Assembly: GCA_934101685.1 (NCBI GenBank)
Contig: CAKORZ010000005.1
Coordinates: forward strand, 1 to 34,589
Reading direction: 5' to 3'
Length of the DNA stretch: 34,589 nt
Origin: an uncultured Bacilli bacterium
GTDB lineage: Bacteria > Bacillota_I > Bacilli_A > RFN20 > DUOF01
Shown here piece after piece: positions 1 through 7,492 of the stretch. The position numbers were made by a program, and so were the translations under genes. Positions within the stretch are counted from its first letter, which is position 1. Each line of letters starts with the position of its first letter. A model generated the notes under the pieces. It saw nothing but the letters and a program-made list of their open reading frames with translations. It was not told where the DNA came from and did not search any database.

Positions 1-909
1 TTTTTTTATTATTTCTATTATTTTACTATGTGCATCATAGAACTCTCCATTAAAGAAGATTGATTCTTTGTTATCTTTATTTCTTATTTCTATTTTTTCT
101 AGTCTTTTATCAAATATATCCATTCTATTATTTATACTTATAACACTTGTCATTAAATCCTTATAATTATCCTTATATTGAGTTACTCTTTTTTCATCTA
201 TTACAAAGCCTTTCATTAAGTATTGTTTTAATACTTTATTTGCCCATTTTCTAAAAAGTATTCCTTTTTGAGAGTTTATTCTATAGCCTATAGAAATAAT
301 CATATCTAAGTTATAATTTATTATTTCTCTTACTACGTCTCTTTCATTTTCCATTTGAACTGTCAAAATTTTCTTGACAGTTGCTCCTTCTAACTCTCCT
401 TCATTTAGTATGTTATTTGCATGAAAACTTATGTTTTGTTTAGTTGTTCCAAATAGAATTGTCATTTGATTTTGAGATAACCAGACTGTATCCTCACTTG
501 GACTAATGTGTACTTCTAATCTTACCTCACCATCACTAAAAACCTCGATAGGAAGCCACTTTTCTTCATTTTTATTTCTTAATTTATTTAATAAATCATT
601 ACTGAAGTTTATAAAGTCTTTTGTTACATCTACATTTATTTTATAACCTATTTTTTCTATTACTTCTAGTGAGTAATGTTTCTTTTGAAAGACTCTTCCG
701 TCAGGGAGATGTTGGGCAAAATTTGCCCAACATCTATCGCTTTTATAAGTTGTATTTCTAATATACTTTCCTATCACACTTCTATCTAGATTATATAGTT
801 TAGACAAATCATCTTGGTTCAACCACACACTTTCATAATCTAAATCTACTTTTATTTCTAATTCTACTTCATCATTTTTATATACTTCTTTTATGTATTC
901 TTTATTCAT
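1..909 (-). CDS. RhuM/ORF6N-type virulence-associated protein, 3' end outside window
   Basis: I translated this by hand from the ATG at 909; 303 codons stay open to the left edge, so the C-terminus is missing. The middle (about residues 155-235) has the RhuM hallmarks: VWLSQNQMTILFGTTKQNIS, then a helix-turn-helix-like region and NLDMIISIGYRINSQKG followed by FRKWA and KQYLMKGF. Residues 20-100 look like a diverged first copy of the same unit (ESVWLNQDDLSKLYNLDRSV ... YSLEVIEKIGYKI), so the protein is internally duplicated. After residue 283 FFNGEFYDAHSKI begins a C-terminal domain often seen in ORF6N-type proteins. RhuM proteins are common in defence and pathogenicity islands, but their biochemical role is not settled. 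The ribosome binding site AGGGGGA is 8 nt upstream and lies inside the glmS terminator. Confidence 0.8.
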   Translation of the reverse strand, partial: MNKEYIKEVYKNDEVELEIKVDLDYESVWLNQDDLSKLYNLDRSVIGKYIRNTTYKSDRCWANFAQHLPDGRVFQKKHYSLEVIEKIGYKINVDVTKDFINFSNDLLNKLRNKNEEKWLPIEVFSDGEVRLEVHISPSEDTVWLSQNQMTILFGTTKQNISFHANNILNEGELEGATVKKILTVQMENERDVVREIINYNLDMIISIGYRINSQKGILFRKWANKVLKQYLMKGFVIDEKRVTQYKDNYKDLMTSVISINNRMDIFDKRLEKIEIRNKDNKESIFFNGEFYDAHSKIIEIIKK

Positions 910-943
910 AAAAAAAATCCCCCTTTATAATTTAATAGGGGGA
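910..943 (-). terminator. Rho-independent terminator after glmS, also carrying the RBS of the next gene
   Basis: Read on the minus strand, TCCCCCT (943-937) pairs with AGGGGGA (924-918) around a 12-nt A/T loop, and eight T residues follow (917-910). This is a classical terminator 24 nt after the glmS stop. The GGGGG arm is also the only Shine-Dalgarno sequence for the ATG at 909, with the T-tract as spacer, so folding should both end transcription and hide the ribosome binding site. Confidence 0.75.
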
Positions 944-967
944 ATATAGTCAAAATTATTGATTTTT

Positions 968-2713
968 TTACTCTACAGTTACACTTTTTGCTAAATTTCT
1001 TGGTTGATCTGGATTTATACCTTTTTTGCAGCTAACCATATATGCTAAAAGTTGCAATGGTACGATTGAGGAAATTGCCATTAGTAAATCATTTGGAGCT
1101 TTTACATTAATAGTATTGTTTGAACTTACATTATCGCAGTTAATTATGTATTCTTTTGCACCTCTAGAAACAGCCTCATTTGCTGCATTTAGAGTTTTAT
1201 CTTTTATATTATTATTTGTAGCTATACTAATTAAAGGAGTACCTTCTTCCACTAACGCTAAAAATCCATGTTTTAATTCTCCGGAAGGATAATTAGATGC
1301 ATTAATATAAGAAGTTTCTTTTAATTTTAATGCTCCTTCACTGGCTGTTACACTATCAAAATCTTTTCCTATAAATATAATATCTTTTTTATCTTTTATT
1401 TCATCTGCTATTCTTTCTATCTTATTAATATCTATGTTTAAAATATTATCTGACACTTCTTCTATTTCATTAGTACCATCATCATTAGTAACAAAATGTT
1501 TAGCAAACAAATAAAGCGCAGCTAATTGACAAGTATAAGCTTTAGTGGATGCTACTGCTATTTCTTTCCCAGCACATACTGGTAATACATAATCCGCTTC
1601 TCTTGCTAATAAAGAATATATAACATTAGTTAATGCTATAGTTTTTGCATTTCTTTCTTTTACTAATTCTATAGCTTTAATGGTATCTGCAGTTTCTCCG
1701 CTCTGACTAACAAATATGTATAATGTTTGTTTATTTATTAAAGGTTTATTATATATAAATTCACTTGCTACTTCTGCATAAGAAGGAATATTCAATATTC
1801 TTTCAAAATATTTTGCTCCTACTAAGCAAGCATGATAAGCTGTTCCACATCCTATAAGTTTTATACTACTAAATTCATTTATAAAATCTTTAGGATATTT
1901 ATTTAACTCCTTTTTATATACATTAGCTAGTTTTTTAAGAACTTTAGGTTGTTCTTCTATTTCTTTTAACATGTAATGATTATATTCACCTTTACTAATT
2001 TCTTCATTATCTTCGTTCAAAGTATTTGTTTCTTTATTTATTATTTGGTTTTCGTTATTATAAAAGATTACTCTTCCCTTTGTAATATAAGCAAATTCAT
2101 TATCATCTAATGAATAATACTTTTCATTAAAGTTAGAGAAACAAATTGGATCTGAAGCAATTAGTGAATCTCCTTTTTTGTCAATAGATACATATATTGG
2201 GTTTCTTTTTTTAGCAACAAATAACGTATCTTTTAATTGATTGCTCATTGCTACTATTCCGTAACTTCCTTTTAATTCATTTACGCAATCTATAAAACTA
2301 TTTATATCATTTACATTTCTTTCTTCTAGTAGTTGTACTACTACTGATGTATCTGTATCACTGCTAAGTGGATATTTTAGTGTCTTTTTTAAATCCAAAT
2401 AGTTTTCTATTATGCCATTATGAACTATTGCCCATGTTTTGTTTCTAGATATATGTGGATGTGCATTAATGGTAGTTGTTTTTCCATGTGTTGCCCATCT
2501 TGTGTGAGCAATGCTACATGTGGTTTCTATATTACTATCAATCTTTTTCTCTAATTCATTTATATTTCCTGCAACCTTTGTACATGTAATTTCATTATTA
2601 TTTAGTATTGCAATGCCTGATGAATCATATCCTCTATACTCCAATTTTTTTAAATTATTTATAATAAAACTAATTTTCTTTTTTTCACCTATATAACCAA
2701 TTATTCCACACAC
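968..2713 (-). CDS. glmS: Glutamine--fructose-6-phosphate aminotransferase (isomerising)
   Basis: GlmS makes glucosamine-6-phosphate from fructose-6-phosphate and glutamine, the first committed step to UDP-GlcNAc. The 581-residue protein is close to the usual 600. It starts with the Ntn amidotransferase signature CGIIGYIG (Cys2 nucleophile after Met removal), then EYRGYDSSG at 25-33, HTRWATHG at 70-77 and HNGIIENY. Two SIS sugar-isomerase domains follow (FVSQSGETADT, ASTKAYTCQLAALY) and the end is the near-invariant QPRNLAKSVTVE. The start is GTG at 2713, placed by the Cys2 motif and by GAGGAGG 7 nt upstream inside glmM. Its first 13 nt overlap the end of glmM, so translation is probably coupled. 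No glmS ribozyme leader is possible in this arrangement. Confidence 0.96.
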   Translation of the reverse strand: MCGIIGYIGEKKKISFIINNLKKLEYRGYDSSGIAILNNNEITCTKVAGNINELEKKIDSNIETTCSIAHTRWATHGKTTTINAHPHISRNKTWAIVHNGIIENYLDLKKTLKYPLSSDTDTSVVVQLLEERNVNDINSFIDCVNELKGSYGIVAMSNQLKDTLFVAKKRNPIYVSIDKKGDSLIASDPICFSNFNEKYYSLDDNEFAYITKGRVIFYNNENQIINKETNTLNEDNEEISKGEYNHYMLKEIEEQPKVLKKLANVYKKELNKYPKDFINEFSSIKLIGCGTAYHACLVGAKYFERILNIPSYAEVASEFIYNKPLINKQTLYIFVSQSGETADTIKAIELVKERNAKTIALTNVIYSLLAREADYVLPVCAGKEIAVASTKAYTCQLAALYLFAKHFVTNDDGTNEIEEVSDNILNIDINKIERIADEIKDKKDIIFIGKDFDSVTASEGALKLKETSYINASNYPSGELKHGFLALVEEGTPLISIATNNNIKDKTLNAANEAVSRGAKEYIINCDNVSSNNTINVKAPNDLLMAISSIVPLQLLAYMVSCKKGINPDQPRNLAKSVTVE

Positions 2714-4035
2714 TTATAATCCTCCTCATCTATATCTTTAATAATGTTAGATAGTCTAGTTGCTATTGTTTCACTTAGTTTATAATCTTTAGTTTCTACC
2801 ATTACTCTAATGCAAGGTTCTGTACCAGACAACCTAATCATAATTCTCCCTTTATTTTCTAATTCTTTTTCTTCTTCACTTATTTTTCTTGCTAATAAAT
2901 CACTATTTATAACTTTCATTTTATCATTTACTTTTACATTCATATTACATTGCTTATATAAATCAAAATCAAAGTAATTAGATAATTTTTTATTATCCCT
3001 AGCACATATACTTGCTACATGTAAAGCATTAAGTATACCATCACCAGTAGGAAGTTTATCTTTAACGAATATATGTCCAGATTGTTCACCACCTATTAAT
3101 AGCTTTTTCTCTATTAATTTAGCGCTTACATACTTATCTCCTATATCTGTTCTTATTAGTTCTATTTCCTTATTATTTAAAGCTTCTTCTACTCCTTTGT
3201 TAGTATGTCTAGTACCTACTACACAACTAGGATTTAATTTGCCTTGTTTTTTATAATCTAAAGCAAACATATAAATTAATAAATCACCATCTACTACATT
3301 ACCATTCTCATCTACTGCCATTACTCTATCGCTATCTCCATCAAAAGCAAATCCCATATCTGCTTTATATTTCTTCACATATCTTTGTAATCTTTCTATA
3401 TGTAATGAGCCGCACTCTTTATTTATATTTAAGCCATCAGGTTTACAATATGTTGCTATTATCTTAGCACCATTATCTCTAAATACTGCTGGAGCTAATT
3501 TGTAACTAGCACCATTTGAACAATCCAATACTACCTTTAATCCTTTTAAACTTTGTTTAATACTTTTAGATAAAAATTCTTCATATTTAACTACTATTCT
3601 TGGTTCATATGAATAAGTGCCTATTTTGTTATTATCCACTACTAATTCTTTTAAAAATAGTTTTTCTAATTCTGTTTCTTTTTTATCTCCTATTTTTAAT
3701 CCATTCTTATCAAATATTTTAATTCCATTAAACTCGCTAGGATTATGAGAAGCACTGATAACTACTCCTAAATCATAACTTAACGAGCTAGTCAAATAAC
3801 TAATACCAGCTGTTGGGCATACTCCTATATCAGTAACAGTAGCTCCTCCATTCATTGCTCCACATGCAAACGCTAAAGTTATCATAGATCCTGATTTTCT
3901 AGTATCTCTACCAATTAATATCTTTGCATTAGGATATCTAGATGCTACTGCATTACCACACTTGTATGCTACATCATAAGATAAGTCATCATTAACCTTA
4001 CCTCTAATTCCATCCGTCCCAAAAAACACTCCCAT
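2701..4035 (-). CDS. glmM: Phosphoglucosamine mutase
   Basis: GlmM converts glucosamine-6-phosphate to glucosamine-1-phosphate. The 444-residue length is normal. The N-terminus FGTDGIRG is typical of GlmM, and the phosphoserine loop ISASHNP lies at residues 93-99, with Ser96 the expected phosphorylated residue. The metal-binding loop FAFDGDSDR, the substrate loop GGEQSGH and the phosphate-binding RLSGTEP follow in order, so all four domains appear intact. The ATG at 4035 shares a base with the upstream stop (TAATG) and has AAGGAG before it. It sits between the acetyltransferase and glmS genes in one operon. Confidence 0.96.
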   Translation of the reverse strand: MGVFFGTDGIRGKVNDDLSYDVAYKCGNAVASRYPNAKILIGRDTRKSGSMITLAFACGAMNGGATVTDIGVCPTAGISYLTSSLSYDLGVVISASHNPSEFNGIKIFDKNGLKIGDKKETELEKLFLKELVVDNNKIGTYSYEPRIVVKYEEFLSKSIKQSLKGLKVVLDCSNGASYKLAPAVFRDNGAKIIATYCKPDGLNINKECGSLHIERLQRYVKKYKADMGFAFDGDSDRVMAVDENGNVVDGDLLIYMFALDYKKQGKLNPSCVVGTRHTNKGVEEALNNKEIELIRTDIGDKYVSAKLIEKKLLIGGEQSGHIFVKDKLPTGDGILNALHVASICARDNKKLSNYFDFDLYKQCNMNVKVNDKMKVINSDLLARKISEEEKELENKGRIMIRLSGTEPCIRVMVETKDYKLSETIATRLSNIIKDIDEEDYKCVE

Positions 4036-4673
4036 TATCTCATCTCCTTCAAATATTTATGGGCTCTATTATTCTTAATTGTTTCCCTTGCTCTACCTAT
4101 AACAAAATCATCATTTTCAGTATCCACTGTAATAGTAGTACCTGCACATATATATGAGTTAGAAGCTATATTTACAGGAGCTATCACATTACAGTTACTT
4201 CCTATAAATACGTTGTCTCCTATAACACTTCTATTTTTACTTTTACCATTATAATTGACAAATATAGCACCGCATCCTATATTGCAATTCTCACCAATAT
4301 CTGCATCTCCAACATAAGCTAAATGACTTGCTTTTGTTCCTTCTTTTAAAGTAGCATTCTTTATCTCTACAAAGTTACCTATCTTACATTTATTGCCTAT
4401 ATTAGAATTAGGTCTTAAATGTGCATAGGGGCCTATGATTGCTTCATCTCCTATAGCACTATCTTCTATGTAGCTACTCTTTATTTCACAATTACTTCCT
4501 ATAACACTATTTTCAATAGTAGTATTAGGATAAATAATTGTATTATTTCCTATGATTGTTTCTCCTAATATATATGAATTAGGGTATATAATAACCCCTT
4601 CACCAATACTTGCTCTTTTATCTATATATGCACCATTTACATTTTTTAAAAAACTTGCATCACTTTTTTTCAT
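4035..4673 (-). CDS. GlmU-type glucosamine-1-phosphate acetyltransferase, single-domain
   Basis: This 212-residue protein is almost entirely left-handed beta-helix hexapeptide repeats. It aligns by eye with the C-terminal acetyltransferase half of GlmU, with no uridylyltransferase domain in front. Using E. coli GlmU numbering, all the residues I recall as substrate-binding or catalytic are present at the right spacing: Arg87 (R333), Lys105 (K351), His117 (catalytic H363), Tyr120 (Y366), Asn131 (N377), Asn140-Tyr141 (N386/Y387) and Lys146 (K392). It should acetylate GlcN-1-P, and UTP transfer must come from another protein. The C-terminal arm ends at RARETIKNNRAHKYLKEMR. The start at 4673 has AGGAG 8 nt upstream. 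It is the first gene of the glm operon; I see only a weak -10 (TATTAT) before it. Confidence 0.85.
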   Translation of the reverse strand: MKKSDASFLKNVNGAYIDKRASIGEGVIIYPNSYILGETIIGNNTIIYPNTTIENSVIGSNCEIKSSYIEDSAIGDEAIIGPYAHLRPNSNIGNKCKIGNFVEIKNATLKEGTKASHLAYVGDADIGENCNIGCGAIFVNYNGKSKNRSVIGDNVFIGSNCNVIAPVNIASNSYICAGTTITVDTENDDFVIGRARETIKNNRAHKYLKEMR

Positions 4674-4723
4674 TTTTTACTCTCCTATTTACGATATAAT
4701 ATGTAAGGAATAAAAAAAATTGC

Positions 4724-4760
4724 ATAAAAAAATCATTACTGTTCAATAACAATAATGATT
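4724..4760 (-). terminator. Rho-independent terminator of the rloA/rloB-like operon
   Basis: The hairpin at 4731-4760 has 8-bp outer arms AATCATTA/TAATGATT, one C/A mismatch, a 4-bp inner stem TGTT/AACA and a 4-nt loop. On the minus strand it is followed by a run of T residues and then ATGCA plus another T-tract. It lies 150 nt after the stop at 4911 and just upstream of the glm operon. A related hairpin is present at 6931-6955. Confidence 0.7.
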
Positions 4761-4910
4761 ATTAAATTATGTTTTTTAGTAATTTTTGGATGATTAATAG
4801 TCTTGCAAAACTATAAGTTTACTAAAAATGTGTTTCAATTTCTGTCATGTACAATATTTTCTAATTTTCAAATATTTAAATAAAATCTTTTTTATATAAT
4901 TATGGCATAG

Positions 4911-5432
4911 CTATTTAAGCATTGTTGTATCTAGTATAGTTTTCAAATTGCTACTTCCACTTCTTAATTCATCCTTACTGCAGCAGAAATCTCGCACATT
5001 AACATTTCTTATTTTGTTTTTTAATATAAAAATATCTGATTCTCTTTTTTTCTGTGAATCATCTACATTTTTCTTCAAAAACACTCTTTCTATATTTTCA
5101 TAGAACCAAATAAAGAAATAGCCTTTTTCCCTAGCATATCTCATTATTTTTTCATTAATATTTATGTCTTGCATATTTCTATATTCGTTATCTAAATCTA
5201 TGCACAAATATTTGCGAACACTTGAATTCAAATCTTTTTTGTTTATTCTTATATACTTAGCTATTTTTTCATTTATTTCTCTCTCTTTTTTATCATAATT
5301 TCCTTTACCATTAAGGTAAATAAATTCTATTTTATCTCCTCTTACATCATAAAAATACTTAATAAAGTCCGATATATATTTTTCATCACTTTTGCAATCT
5401 CTATTAGTTTCAACCAAAAATAAGTGCAACAT
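4911..5432 (-). CDS. RloB-like TOPRIM-fold protein, putative effector of a two-gene defence system
   Basis: This small protein (173 residues) has a pattern I read as a TOPRIM-like metal site: LFLVETNRD near the N-terminus (Glu8), an acidic strand end CIDLDNE (Asp79, Asp81, Glu83) and FIWFYENIERVFL (Glu112, Glu115). These match the order of conserved parts in RloB/AbiLii-type proteins, which run VEG-x-TE, then DxD, then a FE-W-LLHF-like segment. It starts 2 nt after the ATPase stop and has its own GGTGAG site, so the two are co-translated. RloB partners of AAA15 ATPases act in phage defence or abortive infection. The enzymatic activity is inferred, and the family call rests on short motifs, so a DUF4435-like (PARIS AriB-type) relationship is an alternative. 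Confidence 0.6.
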   Translation of the reverse strand: MLHLFLVETNRDCKSDEKYISDFIKYFYDVRGDKIEFIYLNGKGNYDKKEREINEKIAKYIRINKKDLNSSVRKYLCIDLDNEYRNMQDININEKIMRYAREKGYFFIWFYENIERVFLKKNVDDSQKKRESDIFILKNKIRNVNVRDFCCSKDELRSGSSNLKTILDTTMLK

Positions 5433-5434
5433 AA

Positions 5435-6763
5435 TTACTCACCTACATCAAAAATTTTTAAAAAATCATAATTTTCTATATTGAATGGAGAATCCTCTAT
5501 CATACCTTCTTTATAGCAATTAAGTGGGCTATAATTACCATTTTTATTCCATGAAACAAGTTTCCCAGTTTCCCCCAAAAATAATAATGATTTAGAAATT
5601 GTTCTCATAATTTTCATTGGTTCCATATTATGTGTAGTAAAACATAAAGTACCCTTACCATATTCAATAAAAAAGTCTAATATTTTTTCCAAGAATACTC
5701 CATTTATATTAGCATCCATTTCATCTATAAAGACATACTTCCCGCCAATTGCTTGATCTAGATAATTAAACATTTTCATCAATCTTTTTATCCCTGTGCT
5801 TTCATACTCTGAATCTATTTTATAGTCCCCATAATCAAACTTTTTACTACAGTGAATCAAATTTTTATCTTCTTTTTTTTCAACTATAATTTGCTTCAAT
5901 TGTGGTTTAAATATCTTTATAAATTTTTCTAATTTTTTCATTTTCTTTATGTAGTTAGAAAGTTGCGATTTAGCAACAATTTCTGTCGTAGAAGATACTT
6001 TGAAATCATCTCCCAATGAATCTTGCGTTATGCTGAGTATTTTGAATAATTTGTCCAAATCAAGATTTCTATTTTCTAAATTGTCATCTGCTTCCAAATA
6101 TACATCTATGTTTTTTTCTAACTTTGCTAATCCAATTATAGCTATTAAAATATTATTATCAGCTAATTTTATATTTTTATCCAATGTCTTAATATACTCC
6201 TCTACAGTTTTTAATATTGGCAATGTATATAAACACTGTATTAAAGTATTATTTAATAATAAATTAATAGTTTTATCTTTTAATATTTTATTTATTTTTT
6301 CTGTTTCGTCACAGAATAATTCACCATTTTTAATGTCATACACTACTAGTTTTTCTTCATTATTGTATCTATTTATAGTAGACATTTTTTCCCTGCTTAT
6401 ATAAATATCGTCATCATTGGTTTCTAATTCAATTTCATGAGTATAATATATTTTCTTGTTTTCCTCTTGATTGTAAAATAAAAAATAGGTTTTAAAATAG
6501 AATTTTTTTAATTCCATATTAATAAAAGATAATAAACTTTTTTTATTTGATAAAATGTAGTCTTTTTCAGATAATAGCTTTTTGTATAAATCAATTGAAT
6601 TCATAATTGCTGATTTACCAGCTCCATTCATTCCATAGATGGCTTTTATTTTTTGTACATTAGCAGAATTTTTTCTAAATGCTCCATTTGAGAATTCTAT
6701 ACAAATCTTCTCTTTTAAATTTTTCATCCCGTATGTTTCAATTTTTATTAATTTAGATTCCAT
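5435..6763 (-). CDS. AAA15-family ABC-like ATPase (RloA/AbiLi-like)
   Basis: This 442-residue P-loop ATPase has Walker A GMNGAGKS at 44-51 following an N-terminal beta-hairpin (KIETYGMKNLKEKICIEF). An ABC-like signature ESTGIKRL is at 321-328, Walker B YVFIDEMD at 343-350 and the H-loop TTHN at 376-379. The spacing fits AAA15/AAA21 ATPases of the RloA type, which have a helical insertion (about 150-300) between the two halves. Such ATPases sense or gate a partner nuclease in RloAB, AbiL and PARIS systems. A TTGACA/TATAAT promoter and a palindrome at the probable transcription start lie directly upstream; AAAGGTG precedes the ATG. The partner gene follows after 2 nt. Confidence 0.8.
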   Translation of the reverse strand: MESKLIKIETYGMKNLKEKICIEFSNGAFRKNSANVQKIKAIYGMNGAGKSAIMNSIDLYKKLLSEKDYILSNKKSLLSFINMELKKFYFKTYFLFYNQEENKKIYYTHEIELETNDDDIYISREKMSTINRYNNEEKLVVYDIKNGELFCDETEKINKILKDKTINLLLNNTLIQCLYTLPILKTVEEYIKTLDKNIKLADNNILIAIIGLAKLEKNIDVYLEADDNLENRNLDLDKLFKILSITQDSLGDDFKVSSTTEIVAKSQLSNYIKKMKKLEKFIKIFKPQLKQIIVEKKEDKNLIHCSKKFDYGDYKIDSEYESTGIKRLMKMFNYLDQAIGGKYVFIDEMDANINGVFLEKILDFFIEYGKGTLCFTTHNMEPMKIMRTISKSLLFLGETGKLVSWNKNGNYSPLNCYKEGMIEDSPFNIENYDFLKIFDVGE

Positions 6764-6782
6764 AGATTTTCACCTTTCATTT

Positions 6783-6797
6783 TATACATTATGTATA
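6783..6797. promoter_or_regulatory. Perfect palindrome, candidate operator at the rloA-like transcription start
   Basis: TATACATTATGTATA is a perfect inverted repeat with 7-bp arms and a 1-bp centre. It lies 5 bp past the -10 box, covering the expected start of transcription and ending 20 bp before the ATG. A bound dimeric repressor would block initiation. No dedicated repressor gene is adjacent apart from the winged-helix Fic fragment upstream. Confidence 0.55.
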
Positions 6798-6802
6798 TTT
6801 TT

Positions 6803-6830
6803 ATTATAAGCCTTTTATTTTTTTTGTCAA
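6803..6830 (-). promoter_or_regulatory. SigA-type promoter of the rloA/rloB-like operon
   Basis: On the minus strand the -35 box TTGACA (6830-6825) is a full consensus match and is separated by 16 bp from a full consensus -10 box TATAAT (6808-6803). The start codon is 39 bp further on. It is one of the best promoter matches in the window. Confidence 0.8.
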
Positions 6831-6930
6831 TTTATATATCATATTATATTAATAGATTGGTAAATAAATTACATTTTGTATATAAAGTCTGCATTTAATA
6901 TAAAAATTAGCAATCACGTTTCTTCTGCAT

Positions 6931-6955
6931 AAAAAATTATTATCGCTCAATAATT
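6931..6955 (-). terminator. Probable terminator after the Fic fragment, related to the one at 4731-4760
   Basis: On the minus strand AATTATT (6955-6949) pairs with AATAATT (6941-6935) around a 7-nt loop, followed by four T residues and then ATGCA. The loop side, 3' arm and ATGCA tail resemble those of the hairpin at 4724-4760 closely enough to suggest common origin. The stem is all A/T, so termination may be weak. Confidence 0.5.
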
Positions 6956-6989
6956 AATTATTAAATTACCACATTTTATTTTTCTGCTT

Positions 6990-7352
6990 TTAATCTTTTC
7001 TAGTATAGAATGTTGATTTGCGATCCCCATGTTTTTCAATTAGATCTTGATTTAATAATTCTTTTAGACATCTTTCAATTGTTGTTTCCGATAGTGTTGG
7101 GCATAGCGTAACAATATCCGCTTTTGTAAATTTACCTATTTGAGTTTTAATTATATCTTGAATTTGAGTTAATGCTTTTGATTTCTTTTCAAGCAAAATT
7201 TCTGTTCTTGTTTCAAAATCTCTATATGCTTTTAAAATTACTGATAACATATATTTAATAAATTTAGTTGGATCGTTTGTTCCATTTGTCCAGTTTATAG
7301 AACTTTCTTGTAAAGCCTCATAAATTCTCCTTTTTATATATTTATGCATCAT
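6990..7352 (-). pseudogene. C-terminal fragment of a Fic-family protein (winged-helix tail)
   Basis: The 120-residue frame resembles the end of long Fic proteins. It has a segment like YEALQESSINWTNGTNDP and FIKYMLSVILKAYRDF, which in Fic proteins follows the catalytic domain, and then a winged helix (IGKFTKADIVTLCP, ETTIERCLKELLNQDLIEK, wing GDRKSTFY). The catalytic HPFx(D/E)GN(G/K)R motif and the N-terminal inhibitory region, about 200 residues, are absent. An in-frame TGA lies 6 codons before the ATG pair, and the 140 bp upstream holds no recognisable Fic coding sequence. It is therefore either a truncated remnant or a short standalone DNA-binding protein. An AGGAG-like site before the ATG is missing, which favours decay. 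Confidence 0.6.
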
Positions 7353-7492
7353 TTTAACATTTTTGATTCAATAAAAACACTTCAATGTTTGATTTATTGC
7401 ATCATCTTATATCTTTCTAATTGCCTTCTTATCACAGTATTTCCTTCTATAATTAGCAAAAAAGCGTTACAAATGTAGTTTTTCCTTATTTA

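Noticed and set aside
4674..4730. Promoter or glmS ribozyme before the glm operon
   Set aside because: Only a weak TATTAT box with no -35, and no ribozyme core sequence; glmS is also the last gene of the operon.
7369..7399. Imperfect inverted repeat CAATAAA/TTTATTG before the Fic fragment
   Set aside because: All A/T, bulged and with no T-tract or promoter; not distinguishable from background in this base composition.
7400..7490. Minus-strand peptide containing IIEGNTVIRRQLERYK upstream of the Fic fragment, like the N-terminal EGN motif of Fic proteins
   Set aside because: Only about 30 codons between stops, not in frame with the fragment, and no other Fic motif nearby; probably chance.
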